Shown one piece after another: positions 7,976 to 17,807 of a stretch of 64,000 bases of DNA. How positions within the stretch are numbered: position 1 is the stretch's first letter; every line of letters begins with the position of its first letter. Both the position numbers and the translations under genes were made by a program. Under the pieces are notes generated by a model. It did not search any database, was not told where the DNA came from, and was given only the letters and a program-made list of their open reading frames with translations. The stretch comes from Comamonas sp. (GTDB lineage Bacteria; Pseudomonadota; Gammaproteobacteria; Burkholderiales; Burkholderiaceae_C): positions 100,404-164,403 of the forward strand of contig JAITLR010000021.1 in NCBI GenBank assembly GCA_031277805.1, read 5' to 3'.

Positions 7976-8428
7976 TTAGGAGTGGTCGCCGTACACGGAG
8001 ACGGCAACTTCTGCGGACACATCAGTGTGCAGAGCCACCACCACGGTAGCGTCGCCAACCATCTTGATAGGACCGTTGGGCATGCGAACCTGTGCCTTGT
8101 GCACTGCAAAACCGGCCTTCACCAGTTCTTCAGCGATGTCGGCATTGGTGATCGAACCGAACAGACGGCCGTCAACGCCAGCCTTCTGAGTGATCTTCAC
8201 GGAAGCGCCGTTCAGCTTTTCGCCCAGTTCTTGAGCGGCAGCCAGCTTCTCGGCAGCAGCCTTTTCCAGCTCAGCGCGCTTGGCTTCGAATTCAGCCTTG
8301 GCAGCAGCTGTCGCACGACGGGCAGCGCCCGAAGGGATCAGGAAGTTGCGAGCGTAGCCGTCCTTGACCTTGACGATATCGCCCAGGTTACCCAGGTTCA
8401 CAACCTTGTCGAGCAGAATAACTTGCAT
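7976..8428 (-). CDS. rplI: 50S ribosomal protein L9
   Basis: 150 residues, the usual length. The N-terminal rRNA-binding domain [36 protein letters not shown] segment is unmistakable; the long connecting helix ([20 protein letters not shown]) and the C-terminal domain with [15 protein letters not shown] follow. L9 binds 23S rRNA domain V and helps frame maintenance. It is last in the rpsF-priB-rpsR-rplI operon, 11 bases after rpsR, with a GGAGT sequence just upstream as RBS, and is followed by a terminator. Confidence 0.98.
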   Translation of the reverse strand: MQVILLDKVVNLGNLGDIVKVKDGYARNFLIPSGAARRATAAAKAEFEAKRAELEKAAAEKLAAAQELGEKLNGASVKITQKAGVDGRLFGSITNADIAEELVKAGFAVHKAQVRMPNGPIKMVGDATVVVALHTDVSAEVAVSVYGDHS

Positions 8429-8439
8429 GGTTGGACTCC

Positions 8440-8721
8440 TTAGATCTTGTGCTGGTCAGAGTAAGGAACCAGAGCCAGGAAGCGAGCGCGCTTGATGGCT
8501 GTGTTCAGCTGACGCTGGTAGATGGCGCGCGTGCCGGTCAGGCGAGCGGGCACGATCTTGCCGTTTTCGGCGATGAAGTCACGCAGTGTGTCGACATCCT
8601 TGTAGTCGATTTCTTCGACGCCGGCGACTGTGAAGCGGCAGAAGCGCTTGCGCTTGAACAGCAGCGACTGGGTGTTGCGCTTAGGACGCTTGTCCTTGTT
8701 GAATTTCTTGAACGTGGCCAT
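8440..8721 (-). CDS. rpsR: 30S ribosomal protein S18
   Basis: 93 residues. The conserved core is [19 protein letters not shown] (residues about 29-47) followed by [16 protein letters not shown] and the [18 protein letters not shown] end. The N-terminal extension [18 protein letters not shown] is basic, as in other beta-proteobacterial S18. S18 pairs with S6 on the platform of the 30S subunit, matching rpsF in the same operon. An RBS (AGAGGT) precedes the ATG. Confidence 0.98.
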   Translation of the reverse strand: MATFKKFNKDKRPKRNTQSLLFKRKRFCRFTVAGVEEIDYKDVDTLRDFIAENGKIVPARLTGTRAIYQRQLNTAIKRARFLALVPYSDQHKI

Positions 8722-8739
8722 TTCTGGACCTCTTGAAAA

Positions 8740-9030
8740 TTAGTTTTGTTGAATGTCCTGAATGTGCAAAACCAGCATCTTGCTGTTGCGCGGTGTGGCC
8801 AGAAAACCTTGAAAGGTCCATTGACTACCCGGAGCCTGGCGGGCCAGCTTTTCAGCCAGCGGGCCAAAGGCCACAGCTTTTACAGATGCGGTAACGTTGC
8901 GTGCATTGCCCATTTCCTGCTGCTGCGAACTGTGTTCAATTCGCAGATCCAGCGCGGGCAGTCCGGCGGGCGTGTAACGCAGAGCAGCTTGCTCGGCGAG
9001 GGTGCCCGTCAACACAACGCGGTTTTCCAC
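8740..9030 (-). CDS. priB: Primosomal replication protein N (PriB)
   Basis: 96-residue single-stranded-DNA-binding OB-fold protein that acts with PriA and DnaT in replication restart. The family pattern is N-R-V-V-L-T-G at the start, ALRYTPAGLPALDLRIEHSSQQ, then VKAVAFGPLAEKL and GSQWTFQGFLA. Start is GTG at 9030; it is preceded directly by GAAGGA with almost no spacing, so initiation may depend on coupling to rpsF, whose stop is 20 bases upstream. Location between rpsF and rpsR is the standard arrangement in proteobacteria. Confidence 0.95.
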   Translation of the reverse strand: MENRVVLTGTLAEQAALRYTPAGLPALDLRIEHSSQQQEMGNARNVTASVKAVAFGPLAEKLARQAPGSQWTFQGFLATPRNSKMLVLHIQDIQQN

Positions 9031-9050
9031 TCCTTCAGAGTCTGATGCTA

Positions 9051-9413
9051 TTAAGCGTGCTCAGCCTGGTTGGCCTTGCGAGCTTCTTCGCGCTCAACGG
9101 TCTTCATCATGGCGGAAGCAGCTGTATCAGCCTTCTTCTTCTGCACAGTCAGATGACGCAGCACGGCATCGTTGAACTTGAAGGCGTGTTCCAGTTCAGC
9201 CATCACAGCCTGGTCGGCTTCGATGTTCAGGCACAGGTAGTGAGCCTTGGCGAGCTTGTTGATCATGTAGGCCAGCTGACGACGGCCCCAGTCTTCTTCA
9301 CGGTGCACCTTACCGCCACCAGCGGTAATCATGCCCTTGTAGCGCTCCAGCATGGCAGGAACTTGCTCGCTTTGATCCGGATGGATCAACAAAACGATTT
9401 CGTAATGACGCAT
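9051..9413 (-). CDS. rpsF: 30S ribosomal protein S6
   Basis: 120 residues. [21 protein letters not shown] at the start, the [16 protein letters not shown] segment ([17 protein letters not shown]) and [32 protein letters not shown] are diagnostic. Start ATG 9413 has AAAGGAG six bases upstream; ten in-frame codons before it are not conserved. The C-terminal tail is Ala/Glu/Lys-rich. First gene of the rpsF-priB-rpsR-rplI operon, divergent from grpE. Confidence 0.98.
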   Translation of the reverse strand: MRHYEIVLLIHPDQSEQVPAMLERYKGMITAGGGKVHREEDWGRRQLAYMINKLAKAHYLCLNIEADQAVMAELEHAFKFNDAVLRHLTVQKKKADTAASAMMKTVEREEARKANQAEHA

Positions 9414-9479
9414 AACGACTCCTTTTGGGAAAACGCCGCCCACTGCGTCTTGAAGTGGTGCGGCAAGGCAAAACGTTAG

Positions 9480-9509
9480 ATTCTAGCCGAGTGCCCGACT
9501 GTCTGTACA
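9480..9509 (-). promoter_or_regulatory. Candidate sigma-70 promoter for the rpsF operon
   Basis: On the minus strand TGTACA (9504-9509) and TAGAAT (9480-9485) are spaced by 18 bases; the predicted start is about 60 bases before rpsF. The -10 hexamer matches 5 of 6. It shares the 312-base gene-free region 9414-9725 with the grpE promoter; that region also has CTGTCTG and CAGACAG as a possible stem. Confidence 0.4.
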
Positions 9510-9655
9510 CTTGGCACCGGAAAACCCGGGACTTGTCACGGGACAATGCCAGACAGGACTCTCGAAGAAGAAGTGCTCACACTCTCCATGAACCTCTACA
9601 AGCGGCAATTATGGACTTACAGTGCAATTCCCTTCCGACCCGAGAGAGGACAAGG

Positions 9656-9683
9656 CTTGAAATAGAACTGCCTGCGCCTATCT
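9656..9683 (+). promoter_or_regulatory. Candidate heat-shock (sigma-32) promoter for grpE
   Basis: CTTGAAA (9656-9662) matches the sigma-32 -35 consensus fully. After 13 bases GCCTATCT (9676-9683) matches most of CCCCATNT. Predicted transcription start is about 35 bases before the grpE ATG. This agrees with the chaperone genes downstream. Confidence 0.65.
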
Positions 9684-9725
9684 AGTCATCAGACTGATAC
9701 AAGTTTTGAGAAACCTTCACCACCT

Positions 9726-10271
9726 ATGACCGAGAACAACAATCCCAACCCATTCAATGACGCCAGCCCTGAGGAAGTGGAAGCCGCAATGGCCGCCAAT
9801 GCGTCGGACGAGCTGGAGCGTCTGAAGGCAGAGCTGGAAGAACTCAAGGCCAAGAGCAGCGAGCTGGCCGACCAGTATCTGCGCGCCAAGGCCGAGGCCG
9901 AGAACGTACGCCGCCGCTCCGAAGAGGATGTGGCCAAGGCCCGCAAGTTCGGCATCGAAGGCTTTGCCGAAAGCCTGCTGCCCGTGATCGACAGCCTGGA
10001 CGCGGCCCTGTCCATCCAGAACGCCACGCCCGAGCAGCTGCGCGAAGGCTCCGACGCCACGTTGCGTCAGCTGACTGCGGCCCTGGAACGCAACAAGGTT
10101 CTGGCGATCAATCCCGCCGCCGGCGAGAAGTTCGACCCCCACCACCACCAGGCCATCAGCATGGTGCCTGCCGAACAACCCGCGAACACTGTCGTCAACG
10201 TGCTGCAGAAGGGCTACGTGATTGCAGACCGCATTTTGCGCCCGGCACTGGTGACCGTGGCCCAGGGCTGA
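9726..10271 (+). CDS. grpE: Nucleotide exchange factor GrpE
   Basis: 181 residues. GrpE dimer drives ADP release from DnaK. The acidic N-terminus is followed by a long coiled coil ([36 protein letters not shown], about 27-65), then [21 protein letters not shown] and the C-terminal beta domain with [13 protein letters not shown] and [25 protein letters not shown]. All are family hallmarks. It heads the grpE-dnaK-dnaJ set, has a sigma-32-type promoter upstream and is 117 bases from dnaK. Confidence 0.97.
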   Translation: MTENNNPNPFNDASPEEVEAAMAANASDELERLKAELEELKAKSSELADQYLRAKAEAENVRRRSEEDVAKARKFGIEGFAESLLPVIDSLDAALSIQNATPEQLREGSDATLRQLTAALERNKVLAINPAAGEKFDPHHHQAISMVPAEQPANTVVNVLQKGYVIADRILRPALVTVAQG

Positions 10272-10320
10272 TCGCCACAGAATTCACAAGCCAGAGGCGC
10301 AAATATTGTGAGCAAGGACT

Positions 10321-10347
10321 CTTGAAGACACTCACAGGCGCCCTTAA
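10321..10347 (+). promoter_or_regulatory. Weaker candidate sigma-32 promoter for dnaK
   Basis: CTTGAAG (10321-10327), 12 bases, then GCCCTTAA (10340-10347), which matches the -10 consensus CCCCATNT only in part. It would start transcription about 35 bases before dnaK, inside the 117-base grpE-dnaK gap. Confidence 0.4.
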
Positions 10348-10388
10348 CTGACTTTCAAGCAAACATTCAACAGATTACGGAGAGAATT

Positions 10389-12329
10389 ATGGGAAAAATC
10401 ATTGGTATTGACCTGGGCACAACCAACAGTTGCGTCGCCATCCTGGACGGCAACAACACCCGCGTGATTGAAAACAGCGAAGGTGCCCGCACTACTCCCT
10501 CCATCGTCGCCTACCAAGACGACGGCGAAATCCTGGTTGGCGCCTCCGCCAAGCGCCAGGCCGTCACCAACCCCAAGAACACCATCTACGCCGCCAAGCG
10601 CCTGATCGGTCGCAAGTTCGACGAAGCCGAAGTGCAAAAGGACATCGGCCTGATGCCTTTCCAGATCATCAAGGCTGACAACGGTGACGCCTGGGTGCAG
10701 GTGCGTGACGAAAAGCTGGCTCCACCCCAGATCAGCGCCGAAGTGCTGCGCAAGATGAAGAAGACCGCCGAGGACTTCCTGGGCGAAGCCGTGACCGAAG
10801 CCGTCATCACCGTGCCCGCCTACTTCAACGACGCACAGCGCCAGGCCACCAAGGATGCTGGCCGTATCGCCGGTCTGGAAGTCAAGCGCATCATCAACGA
10901 ACCCACCGCTGCTGCCCTGGCCTTCGGTCTGGACAAGTCCGGCAAGGGTGACCGCAAGGTGGCCGTGTATGACCTGGGCGGTGGTACGTTCGACGTTTCC
11001 ATCATCGAAATCGCCGACGTGGACGGCGAAAAGCAGTTCGAAGTGCTGTCGACCAACGGCGACACCTTCCTGGGCGGCGAAGACTTCGACCAGCGCATCA
11101 TCAGCTACATCATCGACGAGTTCAAGAAGGAACAAGGCGTTGATCTGTCCAAGGACGTGCTGGCCCTGCAGCGCCTGAAGGAAGCTGCCGAAAAGGCCAA
11201 GATCGAGCTGTCGAACTCCGCCCAGACCGATATCAACCTGCCTTACATCACGGCCGATGCCACAGGTCCCAAGCACCTGAACATCAAGCTGACCCGCGCC
11301 AAGCTGGAAAGCCTGGTTGACGACCTGATCGAGCGCACGATTGCTCCTTGCCGCACCGCCATCAAGGATGCCGGCATCTCCGTGTCCGACATCGACGACA
11401 TCATCCTGGTCGGCGGCATGAGCCGCATGCCCAAGGTGCAGGAAAAGGTCAAGGAGTTCTTCGGCAAGGATCCCCGCAAGGACGTGAACCCTGACGAAGC
11501 CGTGGCCGTGGGCGCTGCCGTGCAAGGTCAGGTGCTGGGTGGCGAGCGTTCCGACGTTCTGCTGCTGGACGTGACCCCTCTGTCCCTGGGTATCGAAACC
11601 CTGGGCGGCGTCATGACCAAGATGATCAGCAAGAACACGACCATCCCCACGAAGTTCGCGCAGACCTTCTCGACCGCCGAAGACAACCAGCCCGCCGTGA
11701 CCATCAAGGTGTTCCAGGGCGAGCGTGAAATCGCCAGTGCCAACAAGCTGCTGGGCGAGTTCAATCTGGAAGGCATTCCACCAGCAGGTCGTGGCGTGCC
11801 CCAGATCGAGGTGAGCTTCGACATCGACGCCAACGGCATCCTGCACGTGGGCGCCAAGGACAAGGCCTCGGGCAAGGAAAACAAGATCACCATCAAGGCC
11901 AACTCCGGTCTGTCGGAAGACGAAATCCAGAAGATGGTCAAGGATGCGGAACTGAACGCCGCTGACGACAAGAAGAAGCTGGAACTGGTGACCGCCAAGA
12001 ACCAGGGCGAAGCCGCTGTCCACAGCGTCAAGAAGAGCCTCTCCGAACATGGCGACAAGCTGGAAGCCTCCGAAAAGGAAGCTATCGAAGCTGCAGTCAA
12101 GGAACTGGAAGAAGCTCTGAAGGGCGAAAACAAGGACGACATCGATGCCAAGACCACGGCGCTGATGACCACTGCCCAGAAGCTGGGCGAGAAGATGTAC
12201 GCTGATGCACAGGCCGCTGGCGGTGCTGAAGCGGCTGCCGCAGCCGGTGCTGCAAGTGCAGGTGCATCGGCCGCTGCTTCTGACGACAACGTCGTTGATG
12301 CTGAAGTCAAGGAAGTCAAGAAGGACTAA
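10389..12329 (+). CDS. dnaK: Chaperone protein DnaK (Hsp70)
   Basis: 646 residues, standard length. ATPase domain opens [17 protein letters not shown] and includes [48 protein letters not shown] and [13 protein letters not shown]. The substrate-binding domain has [18 protein letters not shown]. The lid ends in an Ala/Gly-rich stretch and a Val-Lys-rich tail (VVDAEVKEV). RBS GGAGAG lies just before the ATG. It works with GrpE upstream and DnaJ downstream. Very strong third-position codon bias (GCC, AAG, CTG) fits high expression. Confidence 0.99.
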   Translation: MGKIIGIDLGTTNSCVAILDGNNTRVIENSEGARTTPSIVAYQDDGEILVGASAKRQAVTNPKNTIYAAKRLIGRKFDEAEVQKDIGLMPFQIIKADNGDAWVQVRDEKLAPPQISAEVLRKMKKTAEDFLGEAVTEAVITVPAYFNDAQRQATKDAGRIAGLEVKRIINEPTAAALAFGLDKSGKGDRKVAVYDLGGGTFDVSIIEIADVDGEKQFEVLSTNGDTFLGGEDFDQRIISYIIDEFKKEQGVDLSKDVLALQRLKEAAEKAKIELSNSAQTDINLPYITADATGPKHLNIKLTRAKLESLVDDLIERTIAPCRTAIKDAGISVSDIDDIILVGGMSRMPKVQEKVKEFFGKDPRKDVNPDEAVAVGAAVQGQVLGGERSDVLLLDVTPLSLGIETLGGVMTKMISKNTTIPTKFAQTFSTAEDNQPAVTIKVFQGEREIASANKLLGEFNLEGIPPAGRGVPQIEVSFDIDANGILHVGAKDKASGKENKITIKANSGLSEDEIQKMVKDAELNAADDKKKLELVTAKNQGEAAVHSVKKSLSEHGDKLEASEKEAIEAAVKELEEALKGENKDDIDAKTTALMTTAQKLGEKMYADAQAAGGAEAAAAAGAASAGASAAASDDNVVDAEVKEVKKD

Positions 12330-12431
12330 GCGCGGGCAGGTCCTGGCCTCAAACCCGTGACCGCTTGCCGCCGCGCCGAGCTCTGAACAGAGCTGGCGCG
12401 GCGTTGCTGTTCTATCCGACCGGAAAACAAC

Positions 12432-13559
12432 ATGTCCAAACGTGACTATTACGAAGTTCTGGGCGTTGCCAAAAGCGCCTCGGACGATGAAATCAAAAAG
12501 GCTTATCGCAAGCTTGCGATGAAGCACCACCCCGATCGCAACCAGGGTGACAAGGCCAAGGCGGCCGAGGAGCAGTTCAAGGAGGTCAAAGAGGCCTACG
12601 AAATGCTTTCCGACGGCCAGAAGCGTGCAGCCTACGATCAGTACGGCCATGCCGGCGTCGATCCCAATCGCGGCATGGGCGGCGGTGAAGGCTTTGGCGG
12701 CTTTGCCGAAGCCTTTGGCGATATCTTTGGCGATATGTTCAGCCAGGGCCGCGGCGGCCGTGGTGGCCGCCAGGTCTATCGCGGCAACGACCTCAGCTAC
12801 TCCATGGAAATCTCCCTGGAAGAGGCCGCCAAGGGCAAGGATGCCCAGATCCGCATTCCCAGCTGGGACAGCTGCGACACCTGCCACGGCAGCGGCGCCA
12901 AGCCCGGCACCAGCACCAAGACCTGCACCACCTGCAACGGTATAGGCACGGTGCAGATGCGCCAGGGCTTCTTCAGCGTTCAGCAGACCTGCCCGCACTG
13001 CCGCGGCACCGGCAAGATCATTCCCGAGCCCTGCACCAGCTGCGGCGGCCAGGGCAAGGTCAAGCATCAGAAGACCCTGGAAGTCAAGATTCCAGCCGGC
13101 ATCGACGACGGCATGCGCATCCGCTCGGCCGGCAACGGTGAGCCCGGTACCAATGGCGGCCCGGCTGGCGACCTCTATATCGAGATCCGCGTCAAGGATC
13201 ACGACATCTTCGAGCGCGATGGCGACGACCTGCACTGCAACGTGCCCGTAAGCTTCATCACCGCAGCCCTGGGCGGCGAGATTGAAGTGCCGACACTGGC
13301 AGGCAAGGCCGCCATCGATATCCCCGAAGGCACCCAGGCCGGCAAGCAGTTCCGCCTGCGCGGCAAGGGCATCAAGGGCGTGCGCTCCAGCTACCCAGGC
13401 GACCTGTACTGCCACATCGTCGTGGAAACGCCGGTCAAGCTCACCGAGTACCAGCGCAAGCTGCTCAAGGATCTGGACGAGTCCCTCAAGAAGGGCGGCT
13501 CCAAACATTCACCCAGCGGCGAAAGCTGGACAGACCGCCTGAAGAGCTTCTTCAGTTAA
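12432..13559 (+). CDS. dnaJ: Chaperone protein DnaJ (Hsp40)
   Basis: 375 residues. J domain [20 protein letters not shown] with the HPD motif in MKHHPDRN (about residues 32-39), a Gly/Phe-rich linker ([21 protein letters not shown]), then four CxxCxGxG-type zinc repeats: [24 protein letters not shown] and CTSCGGQG, and two C-terminal substrate-binding beta domains. It is 102 bases after dnaK and followed by a strong terminator. The C-terminal tail ([18 protein letters not shown]) is typical of beta-proteobacteria. Confidence 0.98.
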   Translation: MSKRDYYEVLGVAKSASDDEIKKAYRKLAMKHHPDRNQGDKAKAAEEQFKEVKEAYEMLSDGQKRAAYDQYGHAGVDPNRGMGGGEGFGGFAEAFGDIFGDMFSQGRGGRGGRQVYRGNDLSYSMEISLEEAAKGKDAQIRIPSWDSCDTCHGSGAKPGTSTKTCTTCNGIGTVQMRQGFFSVQQTCPHCRGTGKIIPEPCTSCGGQGKVKHQKTLEVKIPAGIDDGMRIRSAGNGEPGTNGGPAGDLYIEIRVKDHDIFERDGDDLHCNVPVSFITAALGGEIEVPTLAGKAAIDIPEGTQAGKQFRLRGKGIKGVRSSYPGDLYCHIVVETPVKLTEYQRKLLKDLDESLKKGGSKHSPSGESWTDRLKSFFS

Positions 13560-13575
13560 GCACGGCGAAGCCTGC

Positions 13576-13612
13576 AAAAAAGCCCATCGGCAAATGCCTG
13601 ATGGGCTTTTTT
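13576..13612. terminator. Bidirectional terminator between dnaJ and the Sel1-repeat gene
   Basis: A 13-bp stem: A-run plus GCCCATC (13576-13588) with GATGGGC plus T-run (13600-13612), enclosing GGCAAATGCC. The A/T ends serve both the dnaJ transcript and the convergent minus-strand gene. Confidence 0.9.
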
Positions 13613-13675
13613 CATCGCCAGGCCGTCCCACGCCCCTCATCTTGAAGAGGCTGCGTGGATCCCATATCCAGAGAT

Positions 13676-14983
13676 TTATTCTCTGACAGGCTTCCAGGCG
13701 CTGACCTGGCGCTGGATGCGCACACGCTCGGCCGCACTCAGCTCCTGCTCCGCCGTCTCCACCCGGCTTTGCAGCGCGGGATCCTGTTGGCGGGCAATCA
13801 GCAGCCAGTAATAGGCCTTGGCCATATCCTTGTCCACGCCCTGACCGCCTGCATACATGGCGGCCAGATTGGACTGCGCCAATGTATATCCCTGTTTGGA
13901 GGCTCGCTCGAACCAGCGTGCTGCGGTCTTTGCATCCTGGCTCACCCCCTGACCGTTGGCATAGAGAAAACCCAGTGACGACTGAGCGGCGGCATTACCC
14001 TGGTTCGCCGATTTGTCCAGCCATTTCGCGGCTCGCTGCAGATCCTGCGGCACCAAGGCACCCACGGCGTAGATCATGCCCGTGTTGTATTGCGCATCCG
14101 CATGCCCCTGCTCGGCCGCCTTCTCAAACCATTGCAGGGATGCACGGCCATCCTCCTTGATACCGCGGCCGCTGGAAAGCATCACACCCAGGCTGTACTG
14201 GCCCGCAGCCTCACCGCTTTGCGCCGAGCGCTGGAACCACTGCGCAGCCTGCGCATCGTCCTTGGCCACTCCACGTCCTTCGGCGTACATCAGGCCCAGA
14301 TTGTTCTGGGCAATACCGTCACCCTGCTCTGCGGCCTTGCCATACCAGCGCACTGCCTGCTGCTCATCCTGGCTCACACCACGCCCATTGGCATACATCA
14401 CACCCAGATCGGACTGGGCGGGCGCATAGCCCTGATCGGCAGACTTGCGATACCACTGCACGGCCTGTGCCAGATCCAGCTTCACACCCTTGCCAAAACG
14501 ATAGCGTGATCCCAGCAGATACTGAGCCTTGGCATCGCCGGTCTGGGCCGTTGCCCGAATCGATTCAAACTCCCTGGCATCTTCCACCTGGTCGGACTTG
14601 GCATTGCCGGGCGACCAGTGCTCCAGCCCCATGGGCGCAGCCGCCGCAGCCGCACCAACCGCAGCGCCACGCGCAACATGACCGCCACGCGCTGTCTTTT
14701 TGCTAGCGCCCTTGCCTGTTGCTTTGCCTGTTGCGGCAGCTTTACCCCCCTTACCCGGCTTGGCGGCTGCAGCCGCACTCTTGCTGGCAGGTTTGCTTGC
14801 GGGTTTGGCCGCTGTGCTGGTCTTCCCCTTGGCGACGGCAGGCACAGAAACAACGCTCCCCAGAGTCAGGGCAGCAGCCAGCACGCAAAGTTGCCCCCAG
14901 CGCCTGCCTGCATTCGACGGCACCGGCAAAGTGGGTGCAGCCGTGATTTCACTTTTGCTCATTTCGATATTGGAGGCTCTCAT
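13676..14983 (-). CDS. Secreted Sel1-like (SLR) repeat protein
   Basis: 435 residues. A hydrophobic segment (QLCVLAAALTLGSVVSV, about 31-47) followed by PAVAKG looks like a signal peptide or anchor after a 28-residue basic/polar lead. A Lys/Ala/Gly-rich low-complexity region follows (about 52-110). Then come seven Sel1/TPR-like repeats of about 36 residues, each with the core AQxxLGxMYAxGxGV and AAxWFxKAAEQG. SLR proteins scaffold protein interactions, often in envelope stress or signalling; no partner is visible here. Start is uncertain: ATG 14983 or ATG 14962 (MSKSEITA). The region upstream (14984-15321) carries no gene. Confidence 0.85.
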   Translation of the reverse strand: MRASNIEMSKSEITAAPTLPVPSNAGRRWGQLCVLAAALTLGSVVSVPAVAKGKTSTAAKPASKPASKSAAAAAKPGKGGKAAATGKATGKGASKKTARGGHVARGAAVGAAAAAAPMGLEHWSPGNAKSDQVEDAREFESIRATAQTGDAKAQYLLGSRYRFGKGVKLDLAQAVQWYRKSADQGYAPAQSDLGVMYANGRGVSQDEQQAVRWYGKAAEQGDGIAQNNLGLMYAEGRGVAKDDAQAAQWFQRSAQSGEAAGQYSLGVMLSSGRGIKEDGRASLQWFEKAAEQGHADAQYNTGMIYAVGALVPQDLQRAAKWLDKSANQGNAAAQSSLGFLYANGQGVSQDAKTAARWFERASKQGYTLAQSNLAAMYAGGQGVDKDMAKAYYWLLIARQQDPALQSRVETAEQELSAAERVRIQRQVSAWKPVRE

Positions 14984-15309
14984 AACTCACATTTTTGCAG
15001 CAAATAGCCCAGACAGGACGCCCTTTACTGACGGTTAACACTTGCAAGCATCGTTGCAGATGTCGCGCAGCGGAATTATTCATGGAATTGGGCACAAGCT
15101 ATTGCCGGGCATGCGACAACCGCTATCAATTTTGCGAAATATGGAAACATCTGCTCACCCCCCTTCAATAGCCATCTCGATGGCCATCGAAAATCACGAT
15201 TGGCACCATCTCCATTGATTAACCATCTCGAAACAAGACATCTCATTCAAAGATGGATGAATGGTTTTTAATCGGTAAAAATACATAAAACTTCTCGAAA
15301 TGAGAAGAC
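14984..15309. other. Gene-free region between the divergent Sel1-repeat and LysR genes
   Basis: About 330 bases, AT-richer than its surroundings, between divergent genes. CCATCTCGA occurs twice (near 15173 and 15224), and CATTCA-N8-TGAATG forms a 20-base inverted repeat at 15244-15263. It should hold both promoters; no convincing -35/-10 pair was found. Confidence 0.5.
15244..15263. promoter_or_regulatory. Inverted repeat, possible LysR-type operator
   Basis: CATTCA (15244-15249) and TGAATG (15258-15263) around 8 bases, about 60 bases before the LysR start. LysR-type regulators bind interrupted dyads upstream of their own genes, so an operator is plausible; this is inference from position and symmetry only. 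Confidence 0.3.
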
Positions 15310-15321
15310 TTGAGCCAGCCC

Positions 15322-16290
15322 ATGAAGAATTCAGAGCGCAGCTTTGCGCGCCGCATCGATCTCACCTCTCTCCAATTGTTCGTCGCCGTGTGCGAACTGG
15401 GCAGCATTGGCCGTGCCGCAGAGCGCGAGTTCATTGCCGCCTCGGCAGTCAGCAAGCGCCTGTCCGATCTGGAAGCCACGGTAGACACCGCCCTACTCTA
15501 TAGGCACAGCCGTGGCGTGACATTGACGCCTGCCGGCGAGAGCCTGTTGCACCACGCTCGCAATGTGCTGTATGGGCTGGAGCGCATGCAGGGCGAGCTC
15601 TCCGAGTACGCAGACGGCGTGCGTGGCCATGTGCGCATGCACGCCAATATGTCGGCCATCGTGCAGTTCCTGCCAGAGGACTTGGGTGCCTTCGCCCGCG
15701 AGCATGGCCAGATCAAGATCGACCTGCAGGAGCACCTGAGCCCAGACGTGCTGAGCGCCGTGGCCGAGGGCACTGCCGACATCGGCATCTGCACGCTGGG
15801 CAATATCAAAAGCAGCGAAAGCAACCAGGCCAACGTACCGCTGACCCAGGGCAATGTAGCTCTGCAATACCGCAACTACCGTGAAGACCGCTTGGTTGTC
15901 GTCGTGCCTGAGCGCCATGCACTGGCTTCGCGTGACAGCGTGGCTTTTTCCGAAGTGCTGGAATGGGACATCGTCGGCCTGCACGCCGGCTCGTCCATCA
16001 GCCTGGCCATGCGCGCCGCTGCAGCCCAGGCCGGCCACGCGCTGCATCAGCGCATCCAGGTCACCAGCCTGGACGCCATGTGCCGCATGATCGACAACGG
16101 CCTGGGGCTGGGCCTGCTGCCCGACCGCGCCTTCGAGCTCATGCATGGCGTGGGCCATCTGCGAGCCGTTCAACTCAGCGATGACTGGGCTCAGCGCGAG
16201 CTCTGCGTGGTCGCCCGCGATTTTGACGCCCTGCCCGTCACCGCCCGCCTACTGGTGGATCATCTTTGCCCCACCAGCGCCAAGGCCTGA
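15322..16290 (+). CDS. LysR-family transcriptional regulator
   Basis: 322 residues. The N-terminal helix-turn-helix reads DLTSLQLFVAVCELGSIGRAAEREFIAASAVSKRLSDLEATVDTALLYRHSRGVTLTPAG, the usual LysR pattern. The effector domain begins around residue 95 (GHVRMHANMSAIVQFLPEDL). ATG 15322 is preferred over a TTG four codons earlier. It is co-directional with leuC and only 63 bases upstream of it, so it may be co-transcribed with leuCDB or control them. The effector is unknown; it is not clearly LeuO-like, and control of leucine synthesis is inference from position. Confidence 0.88.
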   Translation: MKNSERSFARRIDLTSLQLFVAVCELGSIGRAAEREFIAASAVSKRLSDLEATVDTALLYRHSRGVTLTPAGESLLHHARNVLYGLERMQGELSEYADGVRGHVRMHANMSAIVQFLPEDLGAFAREHGQIKIDLQEHLSPDVLSAVAEGTADIGICTLGNIKSSESNQANVPLTQGNVALQYRNYREDRLVVVVPERHALASRDSVAFSEVLEWDIVGLHAGSSISLAMRAAAAQAGHALHQRIQVTSLDAMCRMIDNGLGLGLLPDRAFELMHGVGHLRAVQLSDDWAQRELCVVARDFDALPVTARLLVDHLCPTSAKA

Positions 16291-16353
16291 AAGCGGCCTT
16301 CGACCGTACCGAATAAACCACCCAACAACCCAACTCACGAGAGCAATAGCACC

Positions 16354-17775
16354 ATGGGACGCACCCTCTACGACAAGATTTTTGACGAGCACGTCGTTCA
16401 CACCGAGGAAGACGGGACCTCCATCCTCTACATCGACCGCCATCTGGTGCACGAAGTGACCAGCCCCCAGGCATTTGAAGGTCTGCGTGAGGCTGGCCGC
16501 AAGCTGTGGCGCACCAGTTCCGTGGTGGCCACGGCCGACCACAACACGCCCACCGATGGTTGGGAACGCGGCTATGACGGCATTGCCGATCCGATCAGCA
16601 AGGAACAGATCGTCACGCTCAACAGCAACATCGCCGAATTCGGTGCGGCCGCCTTCTTCCCCTTCATGGACAAGGGTCAGGGCATTGTCCACGTGATGGG
16701 CCCCGAGCAGGGCGCCACGCTGCCCGGCATGACCGTGGTCTGCGGCGACAGCCACACCTCCACGCACGGCGCTTTTGGTGCGCTGGCTCACGGCATCGGC
16801 ACCTCCGAGGTCGAGCATGTGATGGCCACCCAGACCCTGCTGGCCAAGAAGGCCAAGAACATGCTGGTGCAAGTCAATGGCAAGGTGGCCCCCGGCATTA
16901 CCGCCAAGGACATTGTTCTCGCCATCATCGGCAAGATCGGCACCGCCGGCGGCACGGGCTACACCATCGAGTTTGCCGGCGAAGCGATCCGCGATCTGTC
17001 CATCGAAGGCCGCATGACGGTCTGCAATATGGCCATCGAAGGCGGCGCACGCGCTGGCCTGGTGGCCGTGGACGAAAAAACCGTCAACTACATCAAGGGC
17101 CGCCCCCTGGCGCCCACGGGTGGCGAATGGGATGCCGCCGTCAGCTACTGGAAGACACTGCATTCCGACGCCGATGCCAAGTTTGACCGCGTGGTGGAGC
17201 TGAACGCCGCCGATATCGTGCCGCAGGTGACCTGGGGCACCAGCCCCGAGATGGTGCTGGGCATTGACGCCAGCGTACCTGATCCCGATAAGGAAAAAGA
17301 CGCCAACAAGCGTGGTGCCATCGAGCGTGCGCTGACCTATATGGCGCTGGAGCCCGGCAAGCCTCTGAACGATATTTTCGTGGACAAGGTCTTCATCGGC
17401 TCCTGCACCAACAGCCGCATCGAGGACATGCGCGAAGCCGCGACCGTGGTCAAGAAGCTGGGCCAGAAAGTGGCCAAGAACATCAAGCTGGCCATGGTCG
17501 TGCCCGGCTCCGGCCTCGTGAAGGAGCAAGCCGAACGCGAAGGCCTGGATGTGATCTTCAAGGCCGCCGGATTTGAATGGCGCGAGCCCGGCTGCTCCAT
17601 GTGCCTGGCCATGAACGCCGACCGCCTGGAACCCGGCGAGCGCTGCGCATCGACCTCCAACCGCAACTTCGAAGGCCGCCAGGGCGCGGGCGGTCGCACC
17701 CACCTCGTGAGCCCCGCCATGGCCGCCGCAGCCGCCATCCACGGCCATTTCGTGGATATCCGCAAGTTCGCGTAA
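16354..17775 (+). CDS. leuC: 3-isopropylmalate dehydratase large subunit
   Basis: 473 residues. Aconitase-family enzyme that with LeuD isomerises 2- to 3-isopropylmalate in leucine synthesis. Signatures: [12 protein letters not shown] at the start, [28 protein letters not shown] (about 129-156), and the three Fe-S cysteines in [16 protein letters not shown] and GCSMCLAMN. Ends FVDIRKFA. Preceded by GAGAGCAATAGCACC as a modest RBS. leuD follows after 32 bases. Confidence 0.98.
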   Translation: MGRTLYDKIFDEHVVHTEEDGTSILYIDRHLVHEVTSPQAFEGLREAGRKLWRTSSVVATADHNTPTDGWERGYDGIADPISKEQIVTLNSNIAEFGAAAFFPFMDKGQGIVHVMGPEQGATLPGMTVVCGDSHTSTHGAFGALAHGIGTSEVEHVMATQTLLAKKAKNMLVQVNGKVAPGITAKDIVLAIIGKIGTAGGTGYTIEFAGEAIRDLSIEGRMTVCNMAIEGGARAGLVAVDEKTVNYIKGRPLAPTGGEWDAAVSYWKTLHSDADAKFDRVVELNAADIVPQVTWGTSPEMVLGIDASVPDPDKEKDANKRGAIERALTYMALEPGKPLNDIFVDKVFIGSCTNSRIEDMREAATVVKKLGQKVAKNIKLAMVVPGSGLVKEQAEREGLDVIFKAAGFEWREPGCSMCLAMNADRLEPGERCASTSNRNFEGRQGAGGRTHLVSPAMAAAAAIHGHFVDIRKFA

Positions 17776-17807
17776 GCCATCGAGACACAAGATTCTGGAA
17801 TCACACC

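Noticed and set aside
10344..13508. A 1054-codon open frame on the minus strand across dnaK and dnaJ
   Set aside because: It is the antisense of highly biased DnaK/DnaJ codons (GC-rich third positions remove stops), with Gly/Ala/His-rich low-complexity translation and no family similarity.
16249..17790. A 513-codon minus-strand frame over leuC
   Set aside because: Antisense shadow of leuC; no RBS, no recognisable domain.
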